A stretch of DNA of 45,626 nt. It comes from CAZSAT01 sp964604675 (lineage in GTDB: Bacteria; Myxococcota_A; UBA796; CAJQPC01). The stretch spans positions 1 to 45,626 of the forward strand of contig CAZSAT010000055.1 of the NCBI GenBank assembly GCA_964604675.1, read 5' to 3'. Both the position numbers and the translations under genes were made by a program. Under the pieces are notes generated by a model. That model was not told the origin of the DNA. It saw only the letters and a program-made list of their open reading frames with translations, and searched no databases. Positions 8,895 through 17,399 of the stretch are shown here, one piece after another (the stretch's first letter is position 1; each line of letters opens with the position of its first letter).

Positions 8895-10412
8895 CTATCC
8901 GGACCGCCGCCGTCGGGCGCAGCCGAGCAGGGCGAGCGCCCACCAGGGGGACACGGCGACGACCCCGCAGCGACCCATGGTGGAGAGCGGCACCCGCGTC
9001 ATCGAGCTTCCGAGAGGGGGTCCGGCGAGCGAACCGTCGTCGTCGTGCTCTTCTTCGCTGCCCGTGGGCCCGGCCGCTTCGTCGACCACGAGGGTCAGGC
9101 CGATGTCGCCGTCGCTGGGTCCGCCACCCCAGGGGATGTCCTCGAACCAGGTGGTCCACTCGGCGACGAGTCCGAAGCCGAGCGCGTGCGTGCCGACCGT
9201 GTCGCCATGGACGGAGAAGGTGAAGGAGCCGGTGTCGCCGGGGGAGACGTCGCGCGACACGGTCGCGGCACGGGCGACGGACGGCCAGTCCGAACCCGCC
9301 CACGCCACGGCCTCGTCTCGGGGTGTGGGGGCGAGGTAGACATGCTCCGCGGTCCAGGTCTCGGTGCCGGTGTTCTCGAGCTCGATGGTGACCTCCACCT
9401 CGTCCCCCAGCGCCACCTCGACGGTCGTGTCGGAAGACGCCAGCCAGGCGGCCTGGAAGGGGGCGTCCGCCTCGCGCAGCTCGTCCAGGCGGGCCTTGAC
9501 CTCGCTCCCCGGGCACGCCGTGGACTGGTCGGGCCAGTCGCCGTGACCTCGGGTGGTGTCGTCGTCGGTGACGATGCCGTGCTCCTGCGCCAGGGTCTGG
9601 ATGAGGAGCCGCGCCCAGACGATCATGTCGTCGGTGGCGTCGTCGTAGCTGGAGCCGCAGCCGCTCGCGTCGTAGCAGCCGAGGAAACACACGGCGATGT
9701 TGCCGTCGTTGTTCCCGCTTCCGGTGGCCCCGCTGTAGTAGTCCAGGGGTCGCCCTTCCCAGAGGGAGCCGTCGTAGCCGACGACGAACTGGTAGGGGAT
9801 GTCGCAGTAGCCGCCGCTGTCCATCGCGTAGGCCTGGAGCGCCTGCACGCTGCCCTGCACGGTGCCGCTCGAGGTCTGGCTGCCGGCGGTGTGGTGGATG
9901 GCGAAGCGGTACCAGTCGTCCTCGGTCGTGGTGCAGTTGGTGCTTCGCGACCCCCAGGTCTCCCGGTCCACCACGCCGATGTCGGCCAGGGCACTGGAGA
10001 CGCCGGGGGGGCGGGGTGCGGCCCGTCCACGTGGCTCGTCTGCGGGGACTCGGATCTCCCAGTCGATCCGATCGACCGGGCCGCGCACCCGGATCCGGGC
10101 CGAGGGGTAGTGGGCGCCCAGCTCGACCACGCGGACGGCCTCCGGGCCCTCGCTCCAGGTGGTCTCGGCGGCAACCCACGGGCCTTGGCGACCGGCGCCG
10201 AGGCCCTGCACCTCGATGCTCGCCTCCGCGCCCGAGACGACCAGGGCACCGAAGCGGGAGCCACCGGTCGACCAGGAGCGCGCGGGGCCGACCTGCCAGC
10301 CCCCGGAGCTTGGCCACGAGGCGATGCGCGCCGCGTCGGGCCCGCGGGAGGGCATCAGGTGGTGGTCGCCGTCGGGATCCAGCGCGAGCGCTGTCGACAG
10401 GAGGAGGAACAT
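8895..10412 (-). CDS. Exported N-acetylmuramoyl-L-alanine amidase (PGRP/amidase_2) with Ig-like domain and C-terminal sorting-like tail
   Basis: This 505-residue protein has a short signal (MFLLLSTALA), an N-terminal beta-rich region, and an amidase_2/PGRP domain. Zinc-ligand motifs are AIHHTAG near 168-174 and RGHGDWPDQSTACPG near 288-302. An Ig-like domain of the NBR1 type follows (ENTGTETWTAEHVYLAP, about 345-450). The extreme C-terminus is acidic linker, a Cys, a hydrophobic stretch WWALALLG and CARRRRSG, which resembles MYXO-CTERM/PEP-CTERM-style sorting tails. It should cleave the amide bond between muramic acid and the stem peptide outside the cytoplasm, either for cell-wall turnover or against prey. 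The signal peptide has no basic residues. The spacing to the next gene is 8 bp. Confidence 0.85.
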   Translation of the reverse strand: MFLLLSTALALDPDGDHHLMPSRGPDAARIASWPSSGGWQVGPARSWSTGGSRFGALVVSGAEASIEVQGLGAGRQGPWVAAETTWSEGPEAVRVVELGAHYPSARIRVRGPVDRIDWEIRVPADEPRGRAAPRPPGVSSALADIGVVDRETWGSRSTNCTTTEDDWYRFAIHHTAGSQTSSGTVQGSVQALQAYAMDSGGYCDIPYQFVVGYDGSLWEGRPLDYYSGATGSGNNDGNIAVCFLGCYDASGCGSSYDDATDDMIVWARLLIQTLAQEHGIVTDDDTTRGHGDWPDQSTACPGSEVKARLDELREADAPFQAAWLASSDTTVEVALGDEVEVTIELENTGTETWTAEHVYLAPTPRDEAVAWAGSDWPSVARAATVSRDVSPGDTGSFTFSVHGDTVGTHALGFGLVAEWTTWFEDIPWGGGPSDGDIGLTLVVDEAAGPTGSEEEHDDDGSLAGPPLGSSMTRVPLSTMGRCGVVAVSPWWALALLGCARRRRSG

Positions 10413-10460
10413 CGGCTTCGCCGGGTCGGTGCCCGCCTACCGTAGCCCGTCAGGCCGGGG

Positions 10461-11783
10461 TCAGAGCGCCGTGAGCGCCGTCTCGATCGTCACGTGCCCG
10501 GCCTTCACCGCGCGCCGGAGATCCGTGCGCCAATCCGGAAGATCGACCGGCCGGCCCTTGCGCAGCGCTGCCCGGGAGCGGTCGCCTACCTCCACGAGGG
10601 TGCCGACGGCTGTGCGGCCGCGGGTGCCGTCGTCGCAAGCGTCGCAGCCCGTTGCGGAGACACCCCGCCGTGTTCCGAGGCTGCTGCGTTCGTCGGGCGT
10701 GAGCTCGCGCTCGGAGGTGCAGGCCGGGCACGCCGCGGGCAACAGCCGCTGGTCGAGCACCCCGAGGACCGCGGTGGCCGTCAGGTCCGCGTCGTGAGCG
10801 GCCAGCCGCGCGAGCGCCTCCGAGGGGTCCGGCGCGTGCAAGGCCGTGAGCACGATGTGCCCGCTCGCACCCATCGCCAGCACCTGACGGGCGACCTCGG
10901 CGGTCCGGACCTCGCTCACGAGCGCCACGTCGACATCGCTGCGCATCATCGCCTGGAGGGCCTCTTCGAAGCCGAAGCCGGGCGCGACCTGACCCTGCAC
11001 GGTGTGATCGACGAGCAGCTCCACCGGATCCTCGATCGTCATGCACTTCCGGTGGGGGCGCGCGAGCTCCTTCAGCAGCAGGTAGAGGGTGGTGGACTTG
11101 CCGGCGCCGGTCGGTCCGTTGACCACGAGGGTGCCGTGGCCTCGCTGGAGCACGGCGCGGATCCTGGCCACGGTGTCGGTGGACAAGCCGAGGTCGTCCA
11201 GCACGGGCAGCGCGATGGCGGGGTCGATGAGCTTCATGGCCAGGCTGGGGCCCCGTGGTGTGGGGAAGCGCACCGCCTGGACCTGCACCTCGGCCTGGCC
11301 CAGGGTGACGGAGCGACGCGCCGAGCTCGACGGGGCCTCGGGCAACGCGAGGAGCTGGGACAGACCCGTGGCCAAGGCGCGCCCGGCCGCTTCGGGCAGC
11401 GCGTCCTGGAGCGGCACCAGGCGCCCGTCGACCCGCTGCCGAAGCTGCCAGGGATCGCCCGGCTCCAGGTGCAAGCTCTCGGCGCGGTGGTGGAAGGCTG
11501 CGCGCAGAGCGAGGCGGGCGAGGTCTTGTTCGGTGGGCTGCATGCGCGGCTCCTCCGCGGCAGCGGGGTCGGAGAGCGCGAGGAGGCGCTGCCGCGTGAC
11601 CTCCAACACGTCGGTTGGGGGAGGGGCAGGCGCCGAGAGCGCGTCGATGTCTTGTCGGCGGAAGCGCCAGTGGCGCCCGACCCGGGTGCCGGGGAGCTTG
11701 CCGCTCTTGAGCCAGCGGTAGAAGGTGGGCGCCGAGATGCCCAGGAGCTCCTGGACCTCGGCGGCGTCGAGCAGATCGGCCAC
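10461..11783 (-). CDS. Excisionase-type HTH fused to a GspE/PilB-type ATPase
   Basis: Residues 5-50 form a MerR/excisionase-like helix-turn-helix (LLGISAPTFYRWLKSGKLPG, then GRHWRFRRQDID). Residues ~70-440 are a secretion/pilus-type ATPase: Walker A GPTGAGKST near 226, catalytic region VSEVRT near 288, a His box GHIVLTALHAP, and a two-CxxC zinc motif (CPAC near 349, CDAC near 381). GspE/PilB proteins power type II secretion or type IV pili, but here the usual N1 domain is replaced by a DNA-binding fold, and the GEIRD motif has become SEVRT. No other pilus or secretion genes are in the window. GTG 11783 is supported by AAGGAG with a 6-base spacer. Function is open: a DNA-linked regulator of motility ATPases is one possibility. 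Confidence 0.8.
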   Translation of the reverse strand: MADLLDAAEVQELLGISAPTFYRWLKSGKLPGTRVGRHWRFRRQDIDALSAPAPPPTDVLEVTRQRLLALSDPAAAEEPRMQPTEQDLARLALRAAFHHRAESLHLEPGDPWQLRQRVDGRLVPLQDALPEAAGRALATGLSQLLALPEAPSSSARRSVTLGQAEVQVQAVRFPTPRGPSLAMKLIDPAIALPVLDDLGLSTDTVARIRAVLQRGHGTLVVNGPTGAGKSTTLYLLLKELARPHRKCMTIEDPVELLVDHTVQGQVAPGFGFEEALQAMMRSDVDVALVSEVRTAEVARQVLAMGASGHIVLTALHAPDPSEALARLAAHDADLTATAVLGVLDQRLLPAACPACTSERELTPDERSSLGTRRGVSATGCDACDDGTRGRTAVGTLVEVGDRSRAALRKGRPVDLPDWRTDLRRAVKAGHVTIETALTAL

Positions 11784-11882
11784 GCGGCGCTCCTTGGGTG
11801 TGGGAGCACTGTAGCCTCATGATCGATCGTAGACAATCAGTAACTGTCACAGGGTGTCGCGTCGCGCCTCCCGGCGCGGCCG
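11784..11882. promoter_or_regulatory. Promoter region of the HTH-ATPase gene and 3' end of the fatty-acid operon
   Basis: This 99-bp gap is AT-richer than its surroundings. Reading toward the ATPase gene (minus strand) it holds TACAGT at 11813-11808, then AAGGAG at 11795-11790. A GATCGATC palindrome and a loose inverted repeat (GACA...TGTC) lie farther up. A GC-rich hairpin GCGCC-TCCC-GGCGC at 11864-11877 directly follows the thiolase stop but has no T-run. Confidence 0.4.
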
Positions 11883-13181
11883 TCAGATCCGCTCGAGCAC
11901 CGCAGCTGCGCCCAGTCCGCCGGCGGCACAGATGCCGAGCAACGCGGTCTGCTTGTCGGCCAGCGCGAGCTCGCGGGCCATGGTGGTGACCATGCGGGCA
12001 CCGGTTGCGCCGAAGGGGTGGCCCAGTGCGATGGAGCCGCCGTGCACGTTGAGGCGATCGGGGTCGACCTGCCCGACGGCCTTGTCGCGGCCGAGGCGTT
12101 CCCTCGCCCAGCCGTCGCTCGCGAGCATCTTGGTGACGCAGAGCACCTGCGCCGCGAAGGCCTCGTGCATGTCCACCACGTCGATGTCGGAGAGCTCCAG
12201 GCCGGCGCGCCGGAGCGCCTGGGGCATCGCGATGGCCGGTGCGATCAGCAGCTGGTCGGCCGGATCGACGCCCACGTAGGACCAGCTTCGGAACGCTGCG
12301 AGCGGCGTGTACCCCAGCGCACGGGCCTTCTCCTCACTCATCAGGAGCACGGCGCTCGCGCCGTCGGTCAGCCCGCTCGAGTTGCCGGCGGTCAACGAAC
12401 CGTCCTTCGCGAACACCGCGCGGAGCTTTGCGAGGCGCTCCACGCTCGTGTCGGCCCGGACCAGGCCGTCGGCGGTCACCGTGCCCTTGCCGGTGTCGAC
12501 CGCGATCACCTCGTCGTCGAAGCGCCCGCTGGAGATCGCGGCCGCCGCGCGGTGGTGGCTGCGCACCGCCAGCTCGTCCTGGGAGGCGCGGGTGATGCCG
12601 TGCCGAGCGGCCATCTTCTCCGCCGCCTCGCCCATCACCTCGCCCGTGGTGCGCTCGGCGATCTCGGGCCGGCTCGGCAGGAAGTCGGTGATGGGCCAGA
12701 GCTGGGCCATCACGCCGAGGTAGTCCGCGGGCGTCGGCTTTCCGAGGGCGAGGGGCGCGAAGGTGTGCACCGCCTTCGCCGGCATGGGCACGGTCGCGTT
12801 GCTCGTGGAGTCGGCGCCGCCGGCGATGACGACGTCGGCTTCCCCGCGCTCGATCTGGGCCGCCGCCAGCGTGATCGCCTGCAAGCCGGAGGCGCAGGCC
12901 CGCGTGCAGGTCATCGCCTCGACGCTGGCCGGCATCTTCAGGTCCAGCGCGATCTCCCGGGCCACGTTCGGTGCCGTGGGCGGGAGGATCACGCCGCCCC
13001 AGACGAGGGCGTCGACCTCCTGGGCCGAGAGGTGGGTGCGCTCCATCAAGCCCCGCGTGGCGGCGACGCCCAGGTCGATCGCGTCGAGCTTCAAGAAGCT
13101 CGTGAAGGCCTTGACGAAGGGCGTGCGCGCGCCAGCGACGATCACGGCGCGGCGGGCGGGACGGTTGACGGCGAAGGGCAT
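11883..13181 (-). CDS. Acetyl-CoA C-acyltransferase (thiolase, FadA2/FadI-like)
   Basis: The 432-residue enzyme has the nucleophilic cysteine in CASGLQA (Cys96), the NVHGGSIALGHPFGATGAR block (kept in thiolases for the catalytic histidine), and the second active-site cysteine in GICAAGGLGAA. It should cleave 3-ketoacyl-CoA to acetyl-CoA and a shortened acyl-CoA, or run the reverse condensation. ATG 13181 is chosen because it lies one base after the FabG-like stop and has GGGAG upstream; an 11-residue extension to 13214 would lie inside the preceding gene. It is the last gene of a five-gene fatty-acid operon. Together with the FabG4-, HtdX- and FadE5-like neighbours, it recreates the mycobacterial Rv0241c-Rv0244c gene set. 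Confidence 0.88.
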   Translation of the reverse strand: MPFAVNRPARRAVIVAGARTPFVKAFTSFLKLDAIDLGVAATRGLMERTHLSAQEVDALVWGGVILPPTAPNVAREIALDLKMPASVEAMTCTRACASGLQAITLAAAQIERGEADVVIAGGADSTSNATVPMPAKAVHTFAPLALGKPTPADYLGVMAQLWPITDFLPSRPEIAERTTGEVMGEAAEKMAARHGITRASQDELAVRSHHRAAAAISSGRFDDEVIAVDTGKGTVTADGLVRADTSVERLAKLRAVFAKDGSLTAGNSSGLTDGASAVLLMSEEKARALGYTPLAAFRSWSYVGVDPADQLLIAPAIAMPQALRRAGLELSDIDVVDMHEAFAAQVLCVTKMLASDGWARERLGRDKAVGQVDPDRLNVHGGSIALGHPFGATGARMVTTMARELALADKQTALLGICAAGGLGAAAVLERI

Positions 13182-13182
13182 C

Positions 13183-14571
13183 TCAGGCTCCCACGAAGTT
13201 CTGGCCGCAGACACGCAGCGTGGTGCCGGTGACCCCGCTGGCCCCCGGGCTGGCGAGGAAGACCACCGCCTCGGCGATGTCCACAGGACGGCCGCCCTGG
13301 CCCAGGCTGCACAAGCGCCGCGCGACCTCGCGCGTGGCGACCGGGATGGCCGCCGTGAGCCGGGTCTCGATGAAGCCGGGGGCGATGGCGTTGATGCGCA
13401 CGCCGTGCTCCGCGAGCTGCGGGGCCAGGCGGTCCACGAACGGAACCAGCGCGGACTTCGATGCCGAGTAGTTGGTCTGGCCGGGGTTGCCCGCGATGCC
13501 CGCGATGCTCGACAGGCAGATCACGCTGCCACCCGGGTTCAGCTTCAGGCGGCCCTGGAGGGTGCGCACGGCCTCGAGGTTGACCGCGATCGTCACGTCC
13601 CAGAGCTCCGGCTTCATCTTCGCGAGGGTCTTGTCGCGGGTGATGCCGGCGTTGTGCACGATGACGTCGCAGCCACCGAGCGCGTCGCAGGCCTCGGCCA
13701 GCTTCTCGGGCGCTTCCGGATCGGTGACGTCCAGGCCGAGGAAGGTGCCGCCGAGGCCGCGCGCGACGTCGCCGCCGAGCTGCGCGTCGTCCGGGCGGTC
13801 GACCAGGAGCACGCGCGCTCCTTCGTCGGACAGCCGGCGTGCCGTGGCCTTCCCGATGCCCCGCGCTGCGCCGGTGACCACGGCCAGGCGGCCGTCGAGG
13901 GGGCGCGCCCAGGCCTCGTCGCGGGCGGGCGCCCGCCCGGACACGTCGATGGCCTGGCCGGACACGTACGCGCTGTGCGGCATCAGCAGCCACCGGAGCG
14001 GACCTGCGAGGCGGTCCTCCGCGCCGGCCGCGACCCGGATGAGGTTGACGGTGGTGCCCTTGCGGCCCGTCTCCTTCCCCAGGCTCTTCACGAAGCCAAG
14101 GAGCGCGCCTTGGGACGCGGCGTGGCAGGGCTCCAGGTCAGCCGTGGGCCGGCCCAGGACGACGATGCGCCCGGAGGAGGCGACGCTCCTCACCCGCGTG
14201 TGGAAGAAGTCGAAGGCCGCGCGGAGCCCGGCCGGCGTGTCGATGTCGGAGCCGTCGAAGACCAGGGCCTCGTAGCGCTGCTCTCCCCCCTCGGGGAGCG
14301 GGCCCGCGGCGCGCCCGAAGGCTTCCGCCGCCGCCGTGAACGGCGTGAGGTCCCCATCGGCGAGCACGGTGGCGCCGGCCTTCGCCAGGGCGCTCGCGGC
14401 TGCTGCCCGCAGGCCGTTCCCACCGCCGAAGCCGACGGTCCGGCCCTCGAGGGGTCGCTCCGGCCAGGCCCCCTCGCCACGGCGGAGGTCGACCGGTGTG
14501 GGCACGCCCACGGTCTGCATCAGCTTCCTGGTGGTCGGATTCTTCGACCACTCCAGCAAAAAGTCACCCAT
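13183..14571 (-). CDS. High-molecular-weight 3-oxoacyl-(ACP/CoA) reductase, FabG4-like
   Basis: This 462-residue protein is longer than ordinary FabG (~250 aa). It has an N-terminal flavodoxin-like or degenerate Rossmann half (FGGGNGLRAAA near 48-58) and a C-terminal canonical SDR: TGAARGIG near 230, NAG, and the catalytic YSASK near 365. This two-domain layout is that of the mycobacterial HMW FabG4, which reduces 3-ketoacyl-CoA with NADH. Its position between a MaoC hydratase (3 bp upstream) and a thiolase (1 bp downstream) fits a beta-oxidation or chain-elongation step on CoA esters. It starts at ATG 14571. Confidence 0.87.
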   Translation of the reverse strand: MGDFLLEWSKNPTTRKLMQTVGVPTPVDLRRGEGAWPERPLEGRTVGFGGGNGLRAAAASALAKAGATVLADGDLTPFTAAAEAFGRAAGPLPEGGEQRYEALVFDGSDIDTPAGLRAAFDFFHTRVRSVASSGRIVVLGRPTADLEPCHAASQGALLGFVKSLGKETGRKGTTVNLIRVAAGAEDRLAGPLRWLLMPHSAYVSGQAIDVSGRAPARDEAWARPLDGRLAVVTGAARGIGKATARRLSDEGARVLLVDRPDDAQLGGDVARGLGGTFLGLDVTDPEAPEKLAEACDALGGCDVIVHNAGITRDKTLAKMKPELWDVTIAVNLEAVRTLQGRLKLNPGGSVICLSSIAGIAGNPGQTNYSASKSALVPFVDRLAPQLAEHGVRINAIAPGFIETRLTAAIPVATREVARRLCSLGQGGRPVDIAEAVVFLASPGASGVTGTTLRVCGQNFVGA

Positions 14572-14574
14572 GGA

Positions 14575-15480
14575 TCACGTCTCTTCGAGGGTTCCGAGCA
14601 TGTAGGCGAGCCCGCCGGGAGCACTCCCGACGGCGAGACGCCGCGGGTGTTCCACGAGACCGGGCTCGAGGTAGAGGCCGGCCTTGGCCGGGAGCACCAG
14701 GGGGCGCACGAAGCGGACGTCCACGCACTTCAGGCGCCAGGGGTCGCCGCTCCAGCGGGTCTTGGTGATGCCTTCAAGTGCGCGCGCGAGGGTGGCGAAG
14801 CCGTGCAGGATCACGCTCTCGAAGCCGGCCACGCGGGCGTAGGGCGTGATCCAGTGGACCGGGTTCACGTCCCCGGTCAGGCAGGCAAACTCCCAGCCGG
14901 CGTCGGCGGGCAGGCGCCACCGCTGCAGCTCGCGGAGGTGGCCGGCCACGGTTGGCGGTGCGCGCCGGGGTCGCTTCTCGACGCCACCCTCGGGTGACGG
15001 GTCGCGAGGCAGGGGCACCGTGGCGTACACCTCACACACGAGCGCCTCGGGCACGTCGGCGGTACCGGTGACCAGCCGCTGGGTGATGCGCGCCTTGCCC
15101 GGGTCTTCGCGGACCTCCGTGAGCTGCGCCGAGAGGTGCAGGGGTTCGCCGGCCGGCAAGGGCTGGTTCACCTGGATGCGGCAGCCCTGGTTGAGCACCT
15201 TGGCCAGCGGGTAGGGGAGGAGGGCGTAGGTGTTGCTCAGGAGCGGAAAGCCCCACTGGGGAAACAGGTGCGCGGGCACGGTGGAGCCGTAGCCCTTCGG
15301 GTTGCCCCCGACCGCCCGGACGTAGTCGCGCAGCAGGCTGGGCGGCCGAGCGGGAACGGTGAGGGACTCCAGCGGCGTGGGCAGGTCGGGCAGGGAGCCG
15401 CCCGTCTTCTGGGTGAGCGCGGAGACCGCGACGCGACCCAGAGCCGCCAGCACCGGGCCCTGGTGGACGAGGTGCTTCAC
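14575..15480 (-). CDS. MaoC-like (R)-specific enoyl-CoA hydratase, HtdX-like
   Basis: The 301-residue protein is a double hot-dog hydratase. The C-terminal half carries the hydratase-2 motif with key Asp, Asn and His residues in TGDVNPVHW, followed by ILHGF. It should hydrate trans-2-enoyl-CoA to (R)-3-hydroxyacyl-CoA, or catalyse the reverse dehydration. The start ATG overlaps the stop of the acyl-CoA dehydrogenase gene by 4 bases, so translation is coupled. The mycobacterial counterpart HtdX also neighbours FabG4. Confidence 0.85.
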   Translation of the reverse strand: MKHLVHQGPVLAALGRVAVSALTQKTGGSLPDLPTPLESLTVPARPPSLLRDYVRAVGGNPKGYGSTVPAHLFPQWGFPLLSNTYALLPYPLAKVLNQGCRIQVNQPLPAGEPLHLSAQLTEVREDPGKARITQRLVTGTADVPEALVCEVYATVPLPRDPSPEGGVEKRPRRAPPTVAGHLRELQRWRLPADAGWEFACLTGDVNPVHWITPYARVAGFESVILHGFATLARALEGITKTRWSGDPWRLKCVDVRFVRPLVLPAKAGLYLEPGLVEHPRRLAVGSAPGGLAYMLGTLEET

Positions 15481-17396
15481 TTGGCGGCCTCGGCGCTCTC
15501 GCCGTCGCCCTCGCAGCCGCTCCGGGCCAGCTTCTCCAGGAGCCGGTCGCCGGTCTTCCGGATGGTCTCGAGCAGGAAGCCGCTTCGAGGCTCGGCGCGC
15601 TCCAGGTAGCGGACCAGCACGTCTTCACGGTCCGGGAACGCCTTCACCTGCTGGAGCAGGATGCGGCAGATCGCCGCGTCGGTGAGCAGCGTGGAGAGCC
15701 GCTCCGCGTGGAGCAGGGCGTAGGCGAAGTCGCGCTTGGGGTCCCACTCCCCGCCGAGCACGGCCTTCCAGCGATGGAGCGGCACGCCCTTGAGCTTGTC
15801 GCCGGCCACCCGTGTCATCAGCAGGCGCTGGGCGCTCAGCGCCGCCAGCTCGACGCGGGCCACGCCACGCTCGAGGGGGTCCTTACCGAGCACGGCATCG
15901 CGCTGGGCGGCGAGCAGGCGGGACACGAAGCGCTGCGGGCGCTTCGTCACGTCCAAGAGCGCATCCTTGGTGGCCATCAACGCCTGGATCTGGGTGGTGC
16001 CCTCGTAGATCGGCATCACCAGCGCGTCGCGGAGCATGCGCTCGGCGTCGTACTCGGTCATGTAGCCGCAGCCGCCGTGGATCTGCACGTTCCTCCGTGC
16101 GATCTCGACCGCCTTCTCGGCCGCGATGAACTTCAAGAGCGGGGTCACGAGCCGCGACTTGTACTTGAGCCGCTTGACCTCGCGCTCGAGTGCCTCGGCC
16201 TCGTCGCTCCCGGGCTCCACCAGGAACTTCAACCGAAGCCGCTGACGGGTGGCGAGCTCCTCGTGCCAGGCCGCGTGCACCGCGAGGGCCCGAATGCCCT
16301 GGATGTCGGTCTCCATCTCCTCGAGGTAGTCCGCGATGATCTCGTGCTGGTCGATGGTCTTGCCCATGCTCGGTCGCTGGGCGGCGTAGGCTTTCGCGTC
16401 TCGCCAGGCCGCCTCGCACAAGCCGAGCGACTCGAAGCCCACTCCGATGCGGGCGTTGTTCATCAACAGGAGCATCCCCTTGAAGCCTTCACCGCGCTGG
16501 CCGAGCAGGTGGGCCGGGCTGTCTTCGTAGGACACGGTGACCGTGGCCGATCCGTGGTGACCCATCTTTTCCTCGAGGCGCTCCACGGTCACCGTCCGGG
16601 TGCGCGAGCCGTCGTCGTTGTCGGTCCAGGCCGGCACGAGGAACAGGCTCAGGCCATCGAGGCCCATGCCGGCGTCGCTGGCCGGCTCCGTGCGTGCGAT
16701 GACCACGTGGTACTTGCCATGGCCCGACGTGATGAAGATCTTCTGTCCCGACACGGTCCACGTGCCGTCGTCGTGCAGCGTGCCGGTGCAGCGCAAGGCG
16801 CCCATGTCGCTCCCCGCATCGGGCTCGGTGATGTCCATCGAGCCCCAGGCTTCGCCGGCGACGATCTCCGAGATCGCGTGGCCGAAGCGGGTCTCGATCA
16901 GCTCCCGGGTCTCCTTGTCGAAGTCGGTGGTGCCTTCCTCGACCGAATACATCAACAGCGCCATGGCGATGCCGCCGTGGAAGCTGTGGTGCGCCATCAC
17001 GCTCACGTCGGCGCGGCTCATCACCTCGCCCGTGATGAAGTAGAGCATCAGCGGGCTGTTCATGCCGCCCAGCTGGCGGGGCACGCAGAGCCCGTGCAGG
17101 CCCATCGCGCTGAGCTCGTCGAACAGTCCCTGCTGGGCCTCGCCGAAGGTGACCTCGCCGTATTCCAGCCTGGGCGGGTCCTCGTCGATGGCGCGAGCGG
17201 CCGGCGCGATGCGATCCGCGGAGAACTCGCCCACGAGGTTCAGGATGTCGGTGTAGACCTCGAGGGCTTCGTCGGTGGACGCGTAGGCCTCGTCTGGCGG
17301 CGAGAGGATCTCGGTCCACCTCACCAACGGCTCCCAGTCGATGCCGCGCTCGACGTAGAAGCGAAGGTCGTCGTTGTCCGCGTAGAAGTTGGCCAT
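15477..17396 (-). CDS. Acyl-CoA dehydrogenase, FadE5-like with C-terminal extension
   Basis: At 639 residues this is longer than a standard acyl-CoA dehydrogenase (~380) and similar to FadE5-type enzymes (~610). It shows the FAD-domain pattern MDITEPDAGSD...GQKIFITSG and the C-terminal IHGGCGYMTEYDAERMLRDA...IYEGTTQIQ. An extra ~100-residue helical tail follows. It should introduce the 2,3 double bond into acyl-CoA with FAD. The TetR gene ends 3 bp upstream and the MaoC gene overlaps downstream, so this is the second gene of the TetR-led operon. It starts at ATG 17396. Confidence 0.9.
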   Translation of the reverse strand: MANFYADNDDLRFYVERGIDWEPLVRWTEILSPPDEAYASTDEALEVYTDILNLVGEFSADRIAPAARAIDEDPPRLEYGEVTFGEAQQGLFDELSAMGLHGLCVPRQLGGMNSPLMLYFITGEVMSRADVSVMAHHSFHGGIAMALLMYSVEEGTTDFDKETRELIETRFGHAISEIVAGEAWGSMDITEPDAGSDMGALRCTGTLHDDGTWTVSGQKIFITSGHGKYHVVIARTEPASDAGMGLDGLSLFLVPAWTDNDDGSRTRTVTVERLEEKMGHHGSATVTVSYEDSPAHLLGQRGEGFKGMLLLMNNARIGVGFESLGLCEAAWRDAKAYAAQRPSMGKTIDQHEIIADYLEEMETDIQGIRALAVHAAWHEELATRQRLRLKFLVEPGSDEAEALEREVKRLKYKSRLVTPLLKFIAAEKAVEIARRNVQIHGGCGYMTEYDAERMLRDALVMPIYEGTTQIQALMATKDALLDVTKRPQRFVSRLLAAQRDAVLGKDPLERGVARVELAALSAQRLLMTRVAGDKLKGVPLHRWKAVLGGEWDPKRDFAYALLHAERLSTLLTDAAICRILLQQVKAFPDREDVLVRYLERAEPRSGFLLETIRKTGDRLLEKLARSGCEGDGESAEAAK

Positions 17397-17399
17397 GGC

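Noticed and set aside
8887..10317. N-terminal extension of the alpha/beta-hydrolase frame up to 10317
   Set aside because: The added ~475 residues are Arg/Pro/Gly-rich noise inside the amidase gene, while ATG 8886 starts a clear lipoprotein signal.
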